A stretch of DNA of 64,000 nucleotides from Golubevia sp. BC0850 (Eukaryota > Basidiomycota > Exobasidiomycetes > Golubeviales > Golubeviaceae), in the NCBI GenBank assembly GCA_012976225.1, contig JAAVVG010000009.1, forward strand, positions 496,001-560,000, given 5' to 3'. The translations under genes and the position numbers were made by a program. Positions within the stretch are counted from its first letter, which is position 1. Each line of letters starts with the position of its first letter. Below are positions 37,031 through 47,285 of this stretch, one piece after another. Below the pieces are notes generated by a model that was not told the origin of the DNA, ran no database searches, and saw only the letters and a program-made list of their open reading frames with translations.

Positions 37031-37722
37031 TTACTTCGGTCCAGGACCTCCCATCATTTTCTGGTTCTCTTCCTGGAATCTAGCTCCCACTCTTTCTGAA
37101 TGTTTGAGGAATTTCATCGTGCAGTTTTCTACGCATTGTTCCTAGAGCATCGAAAGAATGGTCCGAGAGTAAAGACAGGATAGGAGGGGGAGAGGAAAGG
37201 AGGAAGAGAGTAGGGTTAAGAAAGCAGGACAGAGATGGATTGACTGCTCTGGACCTGTCTACATCTCTTTGATGAACTTGGATCGAATCTCCAAGATGGG
37301 GCTCTACCATTCGAACAGAAGGGTCACTTTGAGAGCTCAAGACAAGCTCTTTCGAAAAGTCTTTCCAAGGCCATGTCTTTCAGCTCTCCCCTCCCTTCTT
37401 CTACTCTTGCATTGAGACTTTAGCTCTCAAATGAATCTTGACCCTCTTGTATACCGCGCTGGTGGCCGTCATTGGTCTTACTAACCTCTTTTGTGGTCAT
37501 AGCTCTAGTAGTGAAATCACCACAACAAGAATCGAAGCACCTTTCAACCAGACCAGTATAAAGTTTCATGAAATCCTTCATTTGTTTCTGTTCGACGATT
37601 TTAGCCATAGAGGCTTGCTCTTGAGATGAAAAGTTGGAGACTGAAAGAGGAAAGGCATTGGTAGGTGAGGTGAGGACCTAAGATGAGCGAGAGAGAAGTG
37701 ACAGAGTTTACTCACAATCCAT
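37031..37722 (-). CDS. TIM9: Mitochondrial intermembrane-space chaperone Tim9
   Basis: Exons in coding order: 37722-37716 (7 nt), 37640-37486 and 37141-37031, encoding 90 residues. Small Tim chaperone that with Tim10 carries hydrophobic carrier proteins across the intermembrane space to the TIM22 translocase. The twin CX3C motif is C37-C41 and C57-C61, with 15 residues between the pairs, and the signature KDFMKLYTGLVERCFDSCCG matches Tim9. The C terminus (RFQEENQKMMGGPGPK) follows the family. The first coding exon is only ATGGATT. I placed it because the GTGAGT donor and CAG acceptor restore a natural N terminus (MDFSNFSSQEQASMAK); the internal ATG at codon 14 is the alternative start. The long 344-nt second intron separates the two CX3C motifs. 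Confidence 0.93.
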
Positions 37723-37975
37723 TCTTGAGTTGAAGGTGACTAGGTTGGTTGTATATGGATTAAAATCGAGTCAACTTAGAAGGTTAATTTGAATTGTTAA
37801 TGACTCGAAGTTGGTTGTGACTGAGTGGAGAATACAACTTCAAAAAGGCTTTGAATTTTTTGACTTTAAGAATCTTCTCTCCAACCCAAACTATCTTCTA
37901 AGCCTCCTCTTCTGATTCCATCCAAAAAACCTTTTTCAAACCTCTCTCCCAAACTTCTCACTTCTTTCTTCAATC
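37723..37975. promoter_or_regulatory. 253-bp divergent promoter, TIM9 / TIF6
   Basis: The start codons of TIM9 (-) and TIF6 (+) are 253 bp apart. No TATA box is obvious. Two housekeeping genes apparently share this control region. Confidence 0.6.
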
Positions 37976-39167
37976 ATGGCAGTCCGTTGTCAATTCGAGA
38001 ATTCTTCAGAAATTGGAGTGTTTGCCTCATTGACCAATTCTTATTGTCTCGTAGCCATCGGTGGTTCCTCAAATTTCTATTCCACTTTTGAATCAGAGCT
38101 TGGTGATTTAATTCCAGTAATTCATTGTTCAATCGCTGGAACTAGGTTGGTTGGTAGATTGACAGTCGGGAATAGACATGGTTTATTAGTTCCTTCAACA
38201 ACTACAGATCAAGAATTGCAACATTTAAGGAATAGTTTACCAGATTCTGTGGCTATTCAAAGAGTAGAGGAAAGGCTGAGTGCTTTAGGAAATGTTATTG
38301 CTTGTAATGGTAAGTGCAAAAGAGAAGAGTGGACAGGTTGGGGGGACGCAAAAGGCTCTGGAAGAAGAAACAGAGAGGTGGTGGGAGGCGTTTGAGAGAG
38401 AATTGAAAGGCTGTTTTAGCTTGCTATAATTCAATGAATGCTTCCAATCAAAGTACGGATTCCAACGAAAGAGGGGAAGACATAAGGAGGTAGACTTTGA
38501 TCTTCTCAAGCAAGCACCTCCCTCGACTTACCTAGCTCATCGCATCCTCCTCCTCCTCCTCTCTCAGATTACGTCGCAGTAGTCCACCCAGATCTAGACC
38601 GGGAAACCGAAGAAATCATCGCAGATGTTCTCAAAGTCGAGGTTTTCAGACAGACAGTGGGGTGAGTTTTCCAAGTTCCACTTCTTTTCCCCCCTCATTT
38701 TCTCACAAAAAATAATATATCAATCACCAACCCCCTTCTGTCCCTCTCTCAGCGACAATGTCCTAGTAGGTTCCTACTCAGCAATCTCCAACCAAGGAGC
38801 TTTAGTTCATCCAAAAACTTCCCTCGCAGATCAAGATGAACTTTCCTCTCTCCTTCAAGTCCCACTCGTAGCCGGAACTATCAACAGAGGTTCAGATCTT
38901 ATTGGTGCTGGCCTGTTGGTCAATGATTGGGCTGCTTTTTGTGGATTGGATAGTACGGCTACTGAATTGAGTGTGATTGAGGCTACTTTTAGGTAAGTGA
39001 TTTGAGAGAGAGGGAGAGTGGGTGATGTGAGAGAACGAGCTTGCTGACTTTCTTTCACTCCTCTGATTTTGCTGATTCTCATTGCCTGTTTAAACAGACT
39101 TCAAGGACAAGAAGCTGGAGCTGTGGTTTCTGAATTAAGAGATGCTTTAGTGGATTCTTATGCTTAG
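37976..39167 (+). CDS. TIF6: Eukaryotic translation initiation factor 6 (ribosome anti-association factor)
   Basis: Exons: 37976-38309, 38568-38661, 38753-38992 and 39098-39167, encoding 245 residues, exactly the conserved length of eIF6. It binds the nascent 60S subunit in the nucleolus, prevents joining to 40S and is released by Sdo1/Efl1. Almost the full length is alignable by eye to the family: [17 protein letters not shown] at the start, [31 protein letters not shown], then [37 protein letters not shown] and [18 protein letters not shown]. The family's pentameric repeat fold is complete, with no truncation. Confidence 0.97.
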
Positions 39168-40122
39168 AAATTTCATCTTTCTAGTCTCCAACAAGTTCTG
39201 TTTAATTTCACCGAACCCTCCAAAATTCACCCTCCGGGCTATTTCTCGTCTGTTTCTTACTGTATCATTTCCTCCTCATACTAACGCATGTTTTTGGTCA
39301 TCGATTGGCTGTTTCATTTTTCATGATTGGAAACTGTTCATAGCTTTCTTCTCTCCATTCAGTTGATTCTTGGGATGTACATAATACATCAGCGATTTGC
39401 TGCTTTCAAGAATGGCGGGAAGCTGAATAGCATCGATCGGTCTTCTCTCATCGTCGCTTTTTCGATTGCATGGGAATTTCGCTGGGTTGAGGGTTGGAAA
39501 GAGGATTCTCTCTCAACGTATCTTCCTTCAAAAGCATTCAAGGGATGGTGAAGGATTCATGGGTTGTAGAGATGGGAGAGGGATGTACAGAAGTAAGAGA
39601 AGGAGAAGATAGTGGATCATGGTCCTGCGGTGCTATATGAAAACCATCGTACATCTACCCTTTTATTGCTGAGGCATACTCGAAACCCGTTCCCTTTTAG
39701 ATCAGTATAGAAGTTGCCGTCCGGATCTTTGAAGCAAGTCCCTCAAAGCGCAACTATTAAAAGATCTAGAAAACAAGGGGTTCAGTCGCTTTTCCCTCAT
39801 TGTTCCCACTCCGACCGCGGGCTAAATGTCCATTCCTCCTCTTCAACCCATCCAAAATCCACTTTTTTCCAAACTCCCTCATGATAAGGAATGAGTTAAG
39901 AGTCGTCTGACTCTTTCAAAAATCATTATAACTTCACCCTTCGTCCCCTCTCTCGATTTTTTCTTCCCCCACCTTTCATTTCAGGTTTTTCGACTGCCGG
40001 TACAGTCCTTCAAAAAATTCTTTTCTTCTTCGCTGTGCAACCTATAAAAGCCAGCCCCCTTTTTCAAACTCTTCAAGAAAGAACTTCCCTTTTTTCAGCC
40101 CTTCAGTTTCGTTCTCTTCAAG
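39168..40122. other. Intergenic region with promoter of the amino-acid transporter
   Basis: About 950 bases. Short open frames only. A TATA box (TATAAAAG, 40043-40050) lies 73 bp before the transporter ATG, inside a pyrimidine-rich leader. Confidence 0.5.
40043..40050 (+). promoter_or_regulatory. TATA box of the amino-acid transporter gene
   Basis: TATAAAAG, 73 bp upstream of the ATG at 40123, followed by a long CT-rich leader. Confidence 0.5.
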
Positions 40123-42125
40123 ATGTCAAGTCATTCTTCAATCAAAGAGTCTGTAGGAGAAATGGGTTCCTCTCAGTTCTTACCTCAATTAGTAGCTTCG
40201 GATATTAAGAATGAGAAAGGATTGAACCAATCTACTGAAGTTCAAGATTTAGAGCAAAACCTTAAGAAACAAGCTGAAGGAGCGGAGAAGTTCCATAAGT
40301 TAAGTTGGCAGAAGGTGAGTTGTGTTGACTTTCTTGGTTCTGAAGTTGACAGGGTGTGAACTGACGGACGTTTGCTTCCTTCTTTCTCAGCTCACCATTT
40401 GTCTGATCGTTGAGGGTGAGTCCAAACCGTAGAATCGGATGAAGTGCAGAGAACGGAAATGTTCTCAAGACTGACCCCAGTCTTGCTCAAGCCATCCGCG
40501 TAGGTGGACCCGGGCGTCGTTTCTGGGTTTGTTCCTGACTCTTCCTACTTTTCTCTCTCAACAGCCATTGCTCTCGGATCCCTCTCGATGCCAGCTACCT
40601 TCGCTTCTTTGGGCATGGTCTTGGGAACGATTCTTACCGTATTTATGGGATTGCTCGCCATTCAAACCTCTGACACCGTCGGAAGAACCTTCTGCAAGCA
40701 CAGGAACATTATAGATTACGCTGAAGCTGGTCGTCAAATGTTCGGTCAAGTCGGCTACATCATCTTCGCTGGAATGTTCCTCTTGTTCTGCACTCTGGTT
40801 GTTGGAAGCCATGTTCTCACGGGAACTATAGCTTTGGCTACAATCTCTGGGAGCTCGATCTGTGTCATTGTATTTGGAGTAGTTACAGCTATTGCTCTCT
40901 ACTTCCTGGCGTGAGTTTCAAAAGAGGTAGACTCATAAAAGAGGTAAACTCATAAGGGGTCGAAGTACTGAACCTTCTCTGTCCTTCTGCTCAGTCTACC
41001 CCCTTCATTCGCAGAGATGGCTATTCTAGGTTATATCGACTTCGTTTCAATCATTTGTGCAATCTTAATCACTATGATCGCTACTGGTGTTCAAGCTCAC
41101 GATCAGGTTGGGGGTATGGGTGCTGTAGACTGGAGTCTTTGGCCTAAAGAAAACCTGGAGTTCTCTGAGGGTTTCCTTGCCATCACCAACATTGCCTTCG
41201 CTTATTCTTTCGGTGAGTTGTAGGTCTGGGATCAAGATTGAACTTTCCCAAGACTGGGCTGGATCGCTAACTTTGGAACGGTCTCTTCCCATCTTACCCT
41301 CATCAGCCGTGACTCAATTCTCCTTCATGGCTGAAATGAACAGACCAGAAGACTACAAGAAAGCCATTTGGACTCTTGGTATTGTTGAGATCGTCATCTA
41401 CACGTGAGTCTTAGAAGTCCTGAATCAAGATCAGGTGCAGGGGTGCTAATCGACTCGTTCTCTTCTCTCCTCTTCCAGCGTAACTGGGGCGTTGATTTAC
41501 GCATTCGTAGGACAAGATGTTCAATCTCCAGCTCTTCTCAGCGCAGGACACACAGTGGCGAAGGTCGCATTCGGCGTTGCCTTGCCGGTCATCATCATCT
41601 CTGGATCTATCAACTCTCAAGTAGCTGGTCGTTTCATCCACAACATCATGTACGCTGGCACCCCACACGCTTACATCAACACCAAAAAAGGTATCATCTC
41701 TTGGTTGACGATCATCGGAGTCATTACTCTACTTGCTTTCATCAGTGAGTAACAGTCGCAAGCCGATCCGATAGTTGGCAGGGAGCTGACGTGGTGACGA
41801 TCTTTGCCGCCTCTTTCCCCTACCCACAGTCGCCGAGTCAATTCCATTCTTCTCGGACCTTCTTGGGTTAATCTCGAGTCTCTTCATCTCTTGTTTCTCG
41901 TTCTCCTTCCCTGCTCTCATGTGGTTCATTCTGCTCAGAGAAGGTAGCTGCTTCGAACGCAAGAACCTCGTCTCGACTGCCGTCAATGGATTCATAATGT
42001 TCGTTGGCCTGCTGCTGATCTTCGCCGGTATGTACTCCAGTGGTAAGAGTATTCAAGAGAAGTTCGATGCTGGTACTGTCGGAAGTGCTTTCTCGTGTAC
42101 TTCAGGCGCAGGAGGTGGTCATTAA
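40123..42125 (+). CDS. Amino-acid transporter of the AAAP family (Mtr-like)
   Basis: Exons: 40123-40314, 40391-40415, 40565-40910, 40995-41212, 41307-41403, 41479-41744 and 41830-42125, encoding 479 residues. Proton-coupled uptake of amino acids at the plasma membrane is the family role; the substrate cannot be read from sequence. After a hydrophilic N terminus of about 60 residues come about eleven hydrophobic spans. The first contains the family-typical EAIALGSLSMPATFASLGMV; others are FAGMFLLFCTLVVGSH, IDFVSIICAILITMIA and MFVGLLLIFAGMYSSG. FAYSFAVTQFSFMAEM and INSQVAGRFIH match the fungal Mtr subgroup. Intron positions fall between or within spans and all phases agree. The C terminus is short and Gly/Ser-rich. 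Confidence 0.87.
40921..40954. repeat. 17-bp tandem duplication in an intron
   Basis: AAAGAGGTAGACTCATA is followed directly by a copy with one difference (AAAGAGGTAAACTCATA), inside intron 3 of the amino-acid transporter, just after the donor. A recent small duplication. Confidence 0.9.
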
Positions 42126-42341
42126 TCAACACCCCTTTCAACACTTTCTTTAAAACGTTTTGTCTTTTACCTCTATCATACACTTTTTTCATAATTTCAT
42201 CACTCTCTCACTACTCACTTTCTTTCTTTTGACGTTCGCGACATCACTCTCTCTGTGAGGAATTCCAGAGTACTATCTATCCATACATGAAGAAGAAGTT
42301 GGAGTCTATGAAGGGTATCATTTGAAAAGTAACACGTCGAC
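42126..42341. other. Convergent intergenic region
   Basis: 216 bases between the stop codons of the transporter and the aspartyl protease; no gene seen. Confidence 0.5.
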
Positions 42342-44465
42342 TCAGAGACAGAAGAAGATGAGAAAAAAAGTAGCTACAAACAGAGAAGCCAGGGGACTAA
42401 GATGAAGCGATTCACTTCCGTTTCCGTCGACTTTGCCATCAAGTCCCACTGTTTCGCTAGACCCAGCGTCCGTCTTGCTGAGACTGATGGTTGGCTGGGA
42501 AGTAGGAGATGAAGAGGCCAAGCCCAGAAAAGTTGGTTGGTAAGGTAAGATCTCAGTCCGAGTATTCCAGAGTTGAGACGGATTGTCGACAGATTGGAAG
42601 GTTGGTTGCGCTGGAAGAGCTGAAGGAGTAGAAAGAGTAGGGAAGACTTGAGTCCCGAGGAAGTCATAATTGTCGACTCTGATGATTGGCTGATTCTTGA
42701 CGTCTAGAGCTTGAGGTTCTTCACTCTCAATTAGACCAGTGGCCAGAGTAGCTAAACCAATGGAAGGTGGGTCGAAACGATAAACCGAGTAGATTGTCCT
42801 GAGGAAGTCATCTCCAAAAATGCTCACTGCATCGGATTGAGATTGAGGAGAAAGGGTACAGACGATGTCTCCATCGCCCGTAGAGATCCTGGAGCGGACA
42901 AGAGACCAGTAGGGAAAGTCGATTTGCCTTCCCGCGAAATTGAGAGTGATTGACTCGAATGGGGGAGGGAGCTCTTCGGGACAGAGGAAGTACCAAGTTG
43001 ATTGAAATTCGTTGTAGTAGACAGGATAGGTCGCCTGATCCACTCTAGAGGAGAGAAAGAGAAAAGGGGTGGGACGTCAGTTCTAGAAGGAGCTCAAAGA
43101 ATCCAAGCGTCAAATGCTCACTTAGAGAAGATGTTCTGGAGAAGAGAATGAGGTAAATGCGAGAATGTATTTCCCGAGTCGAAAAGACAATCAAACCCGC
43201 TTTCCGGTAAAGTCTCTCCGTTCACGTTCCACCCGTCGACATGGGCTGTCCAACTCCCAGGAAACTCTCTGCTCCAAGTGGGGTCGACGACTAGGGGAGC
43301 ATAGGCAATGTCTCCTTGGTAGAGAGAGCTGTCGGTTCCACCTATAGTCAGATGCCCACCCGCTGGAAGAAGGAAAGAGAAAGAAAAGTCAGAAAGAAGG
43401 ACGGAAAGGAGAGGACTTGAATCAAACGTACCATTCTGGGTTCCATCAGGGGTACCAGAACCTAGCTCCTTGTGGGTGAAGAGATTCAGAGCAAAGAGAG
43501 GCTCCTCCAATGCTCCAAGATGCCAGAGTTGCTCTATTAGTCCGATAGTGAAAGTTTGATCGTAACGATCCTCTGCTGAGTTGATGCTAGACCAACTCAA
43601 ACCTAGGATTCCACTTCCGTGTTCGTTGTTGACAGTATAGTTCCCGTTTTTTCCTAGAGTCCAAGCTCCATTACATAGTTCGTAACCTCCTAAAGTGAGA
43701 GTATCTGTGAAGAAAAGTTCAGTTAGACCAAGTCAAAAACCATTTCGCATGTGCCGAGAAGGCTGAATACTTTCACTAACCTTGAACTATGCTCGCAGTG
43801 AAGAATAATTGGTCGGCATACGTATAGGTCACAGATTGTGGCTGGTTAGTGCTAACGAGGTCAACGTATGAGAAGGTGGAAGACTTCTGAGGATAGAAAG
43901 CAGGGCCACGAGGGGTGTCGAGCGCTAGAGCCAAGTTCTGCTCTGAGTTGTAGTTGGGACCGTATACCATGAGCAAAGTTGACTGTAGAGGGTGGAGAAA
44001 GGGTATGAACAAGCGATCAATGCCAAACAGGGGTTAGCGAAAGGAGTGTAAGGCTTCGGTAGGAAGAAAACGCCTCGTCGATCTCTTCCCATCACTCACG
44101 CCTGTGTCCAATAGCACTTGCATCTCTTGAGGCGGGTTTCCGATTTCAATGATTCCAGAATAGGAGTAGTCATTTCCTGCATCGTAAACTTCCACGCTCC
44201 CCGATCTCTTCCTCTGTGCAGACTGATCCTTTGCGTGTCTTTTCAGGGGAATAGAGATCCTTCTTCTAGTCGGCAGATCAGCACCTTTTACTTCAGACTC
44301 CAGGGTTGAATTGTTCCGGATTAGAGAATTTGAAGAGTTCGCGGTAAAGTTGGAAGTTGACGAGGTCGAAGTGCCAGTAGGGGCAGACGAAATGGGAGGA
44401 GTGAAAGCCAGAGCGAAGGCTGCTTGTCTTAGCCACGGCAGCTTAGAATTCTTCTTGATCTTCAT
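42342..44465 (-). CDS. GPI-type aspartyl protease (pepsin A1, yapsin-like)
   Basis: Exons in coding order: 44465-44100, 43982-43781, 43704-43432, 43362-43122 and 43044-42342, encoding 594 residues. It starts with a signal-peptide-like segment (RQAAFALAFTPPISSA). A propeptide with dibasic sites (KRHAK, RKR) precedes YSYSGIIEIGNPPQEMQVLL. The two catalytic aspartates are in DTGST, which spans the first intron, and in CLFDSGNTF, where DSGNT replaces the common DSGTT. The C-terminal part is a Ser/Thr-rich stalk ending in a hydrophobic run (LFVATFFLIFFCL), as in GPI-anchor signals. A role at the cell surface in protein processing or nutrition is inferred from yapsins. An ATAAAAG box lies about 70 bp upstream on the minus strand. 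Confidence 0.88.
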
Positions 44466-44919
44466 GTTGTTTGGTTTGAGAGTAGAAGATGGAGGGAAAG
44501 GAAGAGAAGACCTACATATGCAATCATCCTCTCCTTTTATGTGAAAGTCACGACCATGCGTTTTTGTTCTTCTACTGAGTCTCTGCTTCAGCCCTGGAAA
44601 ACGACGCCTTGAGGCGCAATTAAAAGCTGTGAACTTGAACTGCAATCAAACAATCGAGTTCGGAAATAAATGGAACGATTTGGGATCTGGAACTGAACTG
44701 CTTTCAACACGCTATCGAGCTCAGGACGCGCAGCGTATTATAACGTATAGACCGACGTCACGAACTAGATGCCAGTCATGCCACCCTATGGCTCAACCAG
44801 ATATTTGCAGCAATTTTTTTCGAGAATTAACAGAGTTTAGGGTAGACACTTAGGAAAGATAAGGAGCAGAGCATCGATCGAAACATTCTCGCAGAGTCAA
44901 GCAGAGGTTGGGCAGGGAG
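44466..44919. other. Intergenic region, promoter of the aspartyl protease
   Basis: About 450 bases between two tandem minus-strand genes, with a CATAAAAGG element near 44531-44540 (minus strand). No gene recognised. Confidence 0.45.
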
Positions 44920-46542
44920 TCAAGAAGAAGGAACCTGAGCCGCCCACTGATCGTCCAAGGTAGCTTGATAGCGAGTCTCACTATAAGGATTTAGATCCAC
45001 GAGAAGGAGGAAATGATTCATCAAGTCAGCTCTTGTCCCGTAGATTCGAGATAGACCTCTGATGGTAAACTCACCCAGTAAGGAAACGGATGTTGGTATC
45101 GACTTGGTTGTCAACAGTCGCTAGATCGAATTCGAAAGTCCTGACTCCATGGTTCCAGTTAGCATAGTCGTAGCCACCGAACCCGGAGTGCTGGAGAATG
45201 AGGGGGGGGGGGAGAAGTAGACATTCATGCGACGTCAGTGACTTGCATCTGGAATTTTTGGTCTTCTAAGGATTTGAGATCCCTCTCTATAGACTATACG
45301 TGGCTGTTTACCTTGGCGAAGCAAACCGGGACGATCTGATTGCTCTGAGTCTTCAAAGAAGAAGGAGAGCACCAATCGTTTCCATGTTGATGCCCAGAGA
45401 TGATTGCATGAATTCTGGACTTTCCAGTGGCTGATCCCATGAAAGCGTTCAAGTAAGGTCTATCAGCTCCAGTGTAACCATTGTCATTTGCTTGACCTGC
45501 GAAGGGTTGATCGTCGTTCAACCCAGGATAAGTTCTATTCTCTGTCTCGAAGACAGTTTCATTCTTGACTCCTCCAACGTGATCCTTGTAAGGAGCTTCT
45601 TCGGAAGCAGTGACGAAATCATGGGATGGGATATGAACGAAAGCGATTCCAGAAGGAAGACTTCCCCAAGAAGCTTCCATCTTTTGACTTTCAGAGTTGA
45701 TCCAATCTCCAACAGCTGGGTCGACCCAACCGTCTACTCCTCCCTGTCCTCCAAGAGTATGACCGGCTCTAGAGTCGAAGAACCATAGGAGTAAGGATGG
45801 CTTTGAACCCTTTTGAGCTGACTTGTCTTTGTAAACTGGGACCCAATAGGTATCAGAAGCATATTGATCGAAGTTGCCACCATTTCGAGTGTAGGAGAGA
45901 GTTGAAGAAAGTTCCTTCTCGTAAGTGGTGATTGATTCGTGAGTAGAGTAGATGTCGTTGTCGTGCTGCAAAAAATCAGAAAGGGTGGAGCTCAGTTAGA
46001 GAACGGCACGTTCCGCTTCGCTCCCTCCCTGTAGAATCTGATCTACCTCACTCACATTTCCCTTGGTGGTTGAGAAAGGAATTGAAGCATCGACAATAGG
46101 CTTGAGAATCTGCTTGACGGCAGCGGACACTTCATCAGCGGATTTGGCGACTTCTCCAGACACTAGATCCCCAAGATGCACGGCGTAGTCGGGCTTCTTC
46201 TGTGAGATGTAGGTCGTAACTGCATCGGCAGACTTCTGGTTGTAATAGGCAGCACCCGTCGCTGGATCATCGGCATTATCGATGAGGTGGGTATCTGGAG
46301 AAGGGAAGTAAAGAGAATGGGAACACGTGTCTCAACAAATCGAAAAAGCAAGGAGTGGGTCTCAGAGTCAACTCACCTGTGACAATCATGATGTTGAATT
46401 TGCCATCTTCCCCAAAAGTAACAAGGTCTTGATTTGGGTATGGATCCAAAGAAGAGTCCTGTCGAGAGTTGAATGTTGGGGCTGCGTTTGATGAGAGAGA
46501 GGCGAGAGTGGCGGCTACCAGAGCCAGACGAAGAGAGAGCAT
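44920..46542 (-). CDS. Secreted calcineurin-like metallophosphoesterase
   Basis: Exons in coding order: 46542-46377, 46294-46056, 45965-45312, 45190-45075 and 45031-44920, encoding 428 residues. A signal peptide is clear (MLSLRLALVAATLASLSSNA). The metal-binding blocks of the family are in order: DTHLID, YAVHLGDLVSGE (GD), KGNHDND (GNHD, across the exon 2/3 junction), a His in HIPSHD and the GHQHGNDW motif (GHxH). They should coordinate two metal ions for phosphate ester hydrolysis outside the cell or in the vacuole. The substrate is unknown. The intron before the last exon is only 43 nt with an AAG acceptor. The preceding intron carries an 11-base G run on the + strand, that is C11 just before its acceptor. 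Confidence 0.88.
45202..45212. repeat. G11 homopolymer (C11 on the coding strand) in an intron
   Basis: Lies within intron 3 of the metallophosphoesterase, on the coding strand immediately upstream of the CATTCTCCAG acceptor, in the place of the polypyrimidine tract. Confidence 0.9.
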
Positions 46543-47285
46543 TGTGTTATTGGAGAAGAATTGGTTGGATGGGGTTCTAAAACTAAAGAAGTTCTCGAGT
46601 GCTATTTGAACCTTTTGACATTCGAGATGAAGCAGGAGTGGAAGATGAAAATAGTTGCGTTGTCCGCAGGAAATTGTTTCTCTTTGGACGCCACAGTGTC
46701 GGGTCTCCCTCGCCTTTTCCGCCTTCTCTTCAGTCTTCTCCTTAAAGCTGAATCTTCGGCAGGAGAAACGGATTCAAAGTGGTCCTGGGGCTGGGACTAA
46801 AATGTCTTGAGCGCATGAAGGCAGGATTCGAAAGAGACGACCAGATGAGAGAACTATTTAATGCCACTGTCTCTCACCTGACGCCAACTTTCTCTTCTCA
46901 TGTACTTCCTGCTCAACATTCAACTGTCAGGAGAATTTTCTGCGAAATATCCATATCGAGGTGGAGATCTGAAGAACATTGGGAGTGAGTGAGTCGCCTA
47001 TAGATCGATCTTGAGTGGGTGGCAACCGATTCTTCAGTTTTCGAATTTTCAGTGATGAATGACTCGAGAACCAGTTCGATAAAAGCCTTTCCCTTTTAGC
47101 TCTTCAAGAAAATCAGGGCTTGATATGATAGAAATTGAAGGGACTGGAAAATTGAAGGGGCTGGCTCTATTTTCACACTTGTCGAGATTCCGAGAGCGTC
47201 TCTACGACTCCACCTCTTCTCCCAATCATCATCTCTACAATATTGGAAGTCTTTGACCCCTACGAGGGACAGAAATCATCTCAAG
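46543..47285. other. Divergent intergenic region
   Basis: About 740 bases between the metallophosphoesterase (-) and the RING protein (+). Short open frames only; presumed promoters of both genes. Confidence 0.5.
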
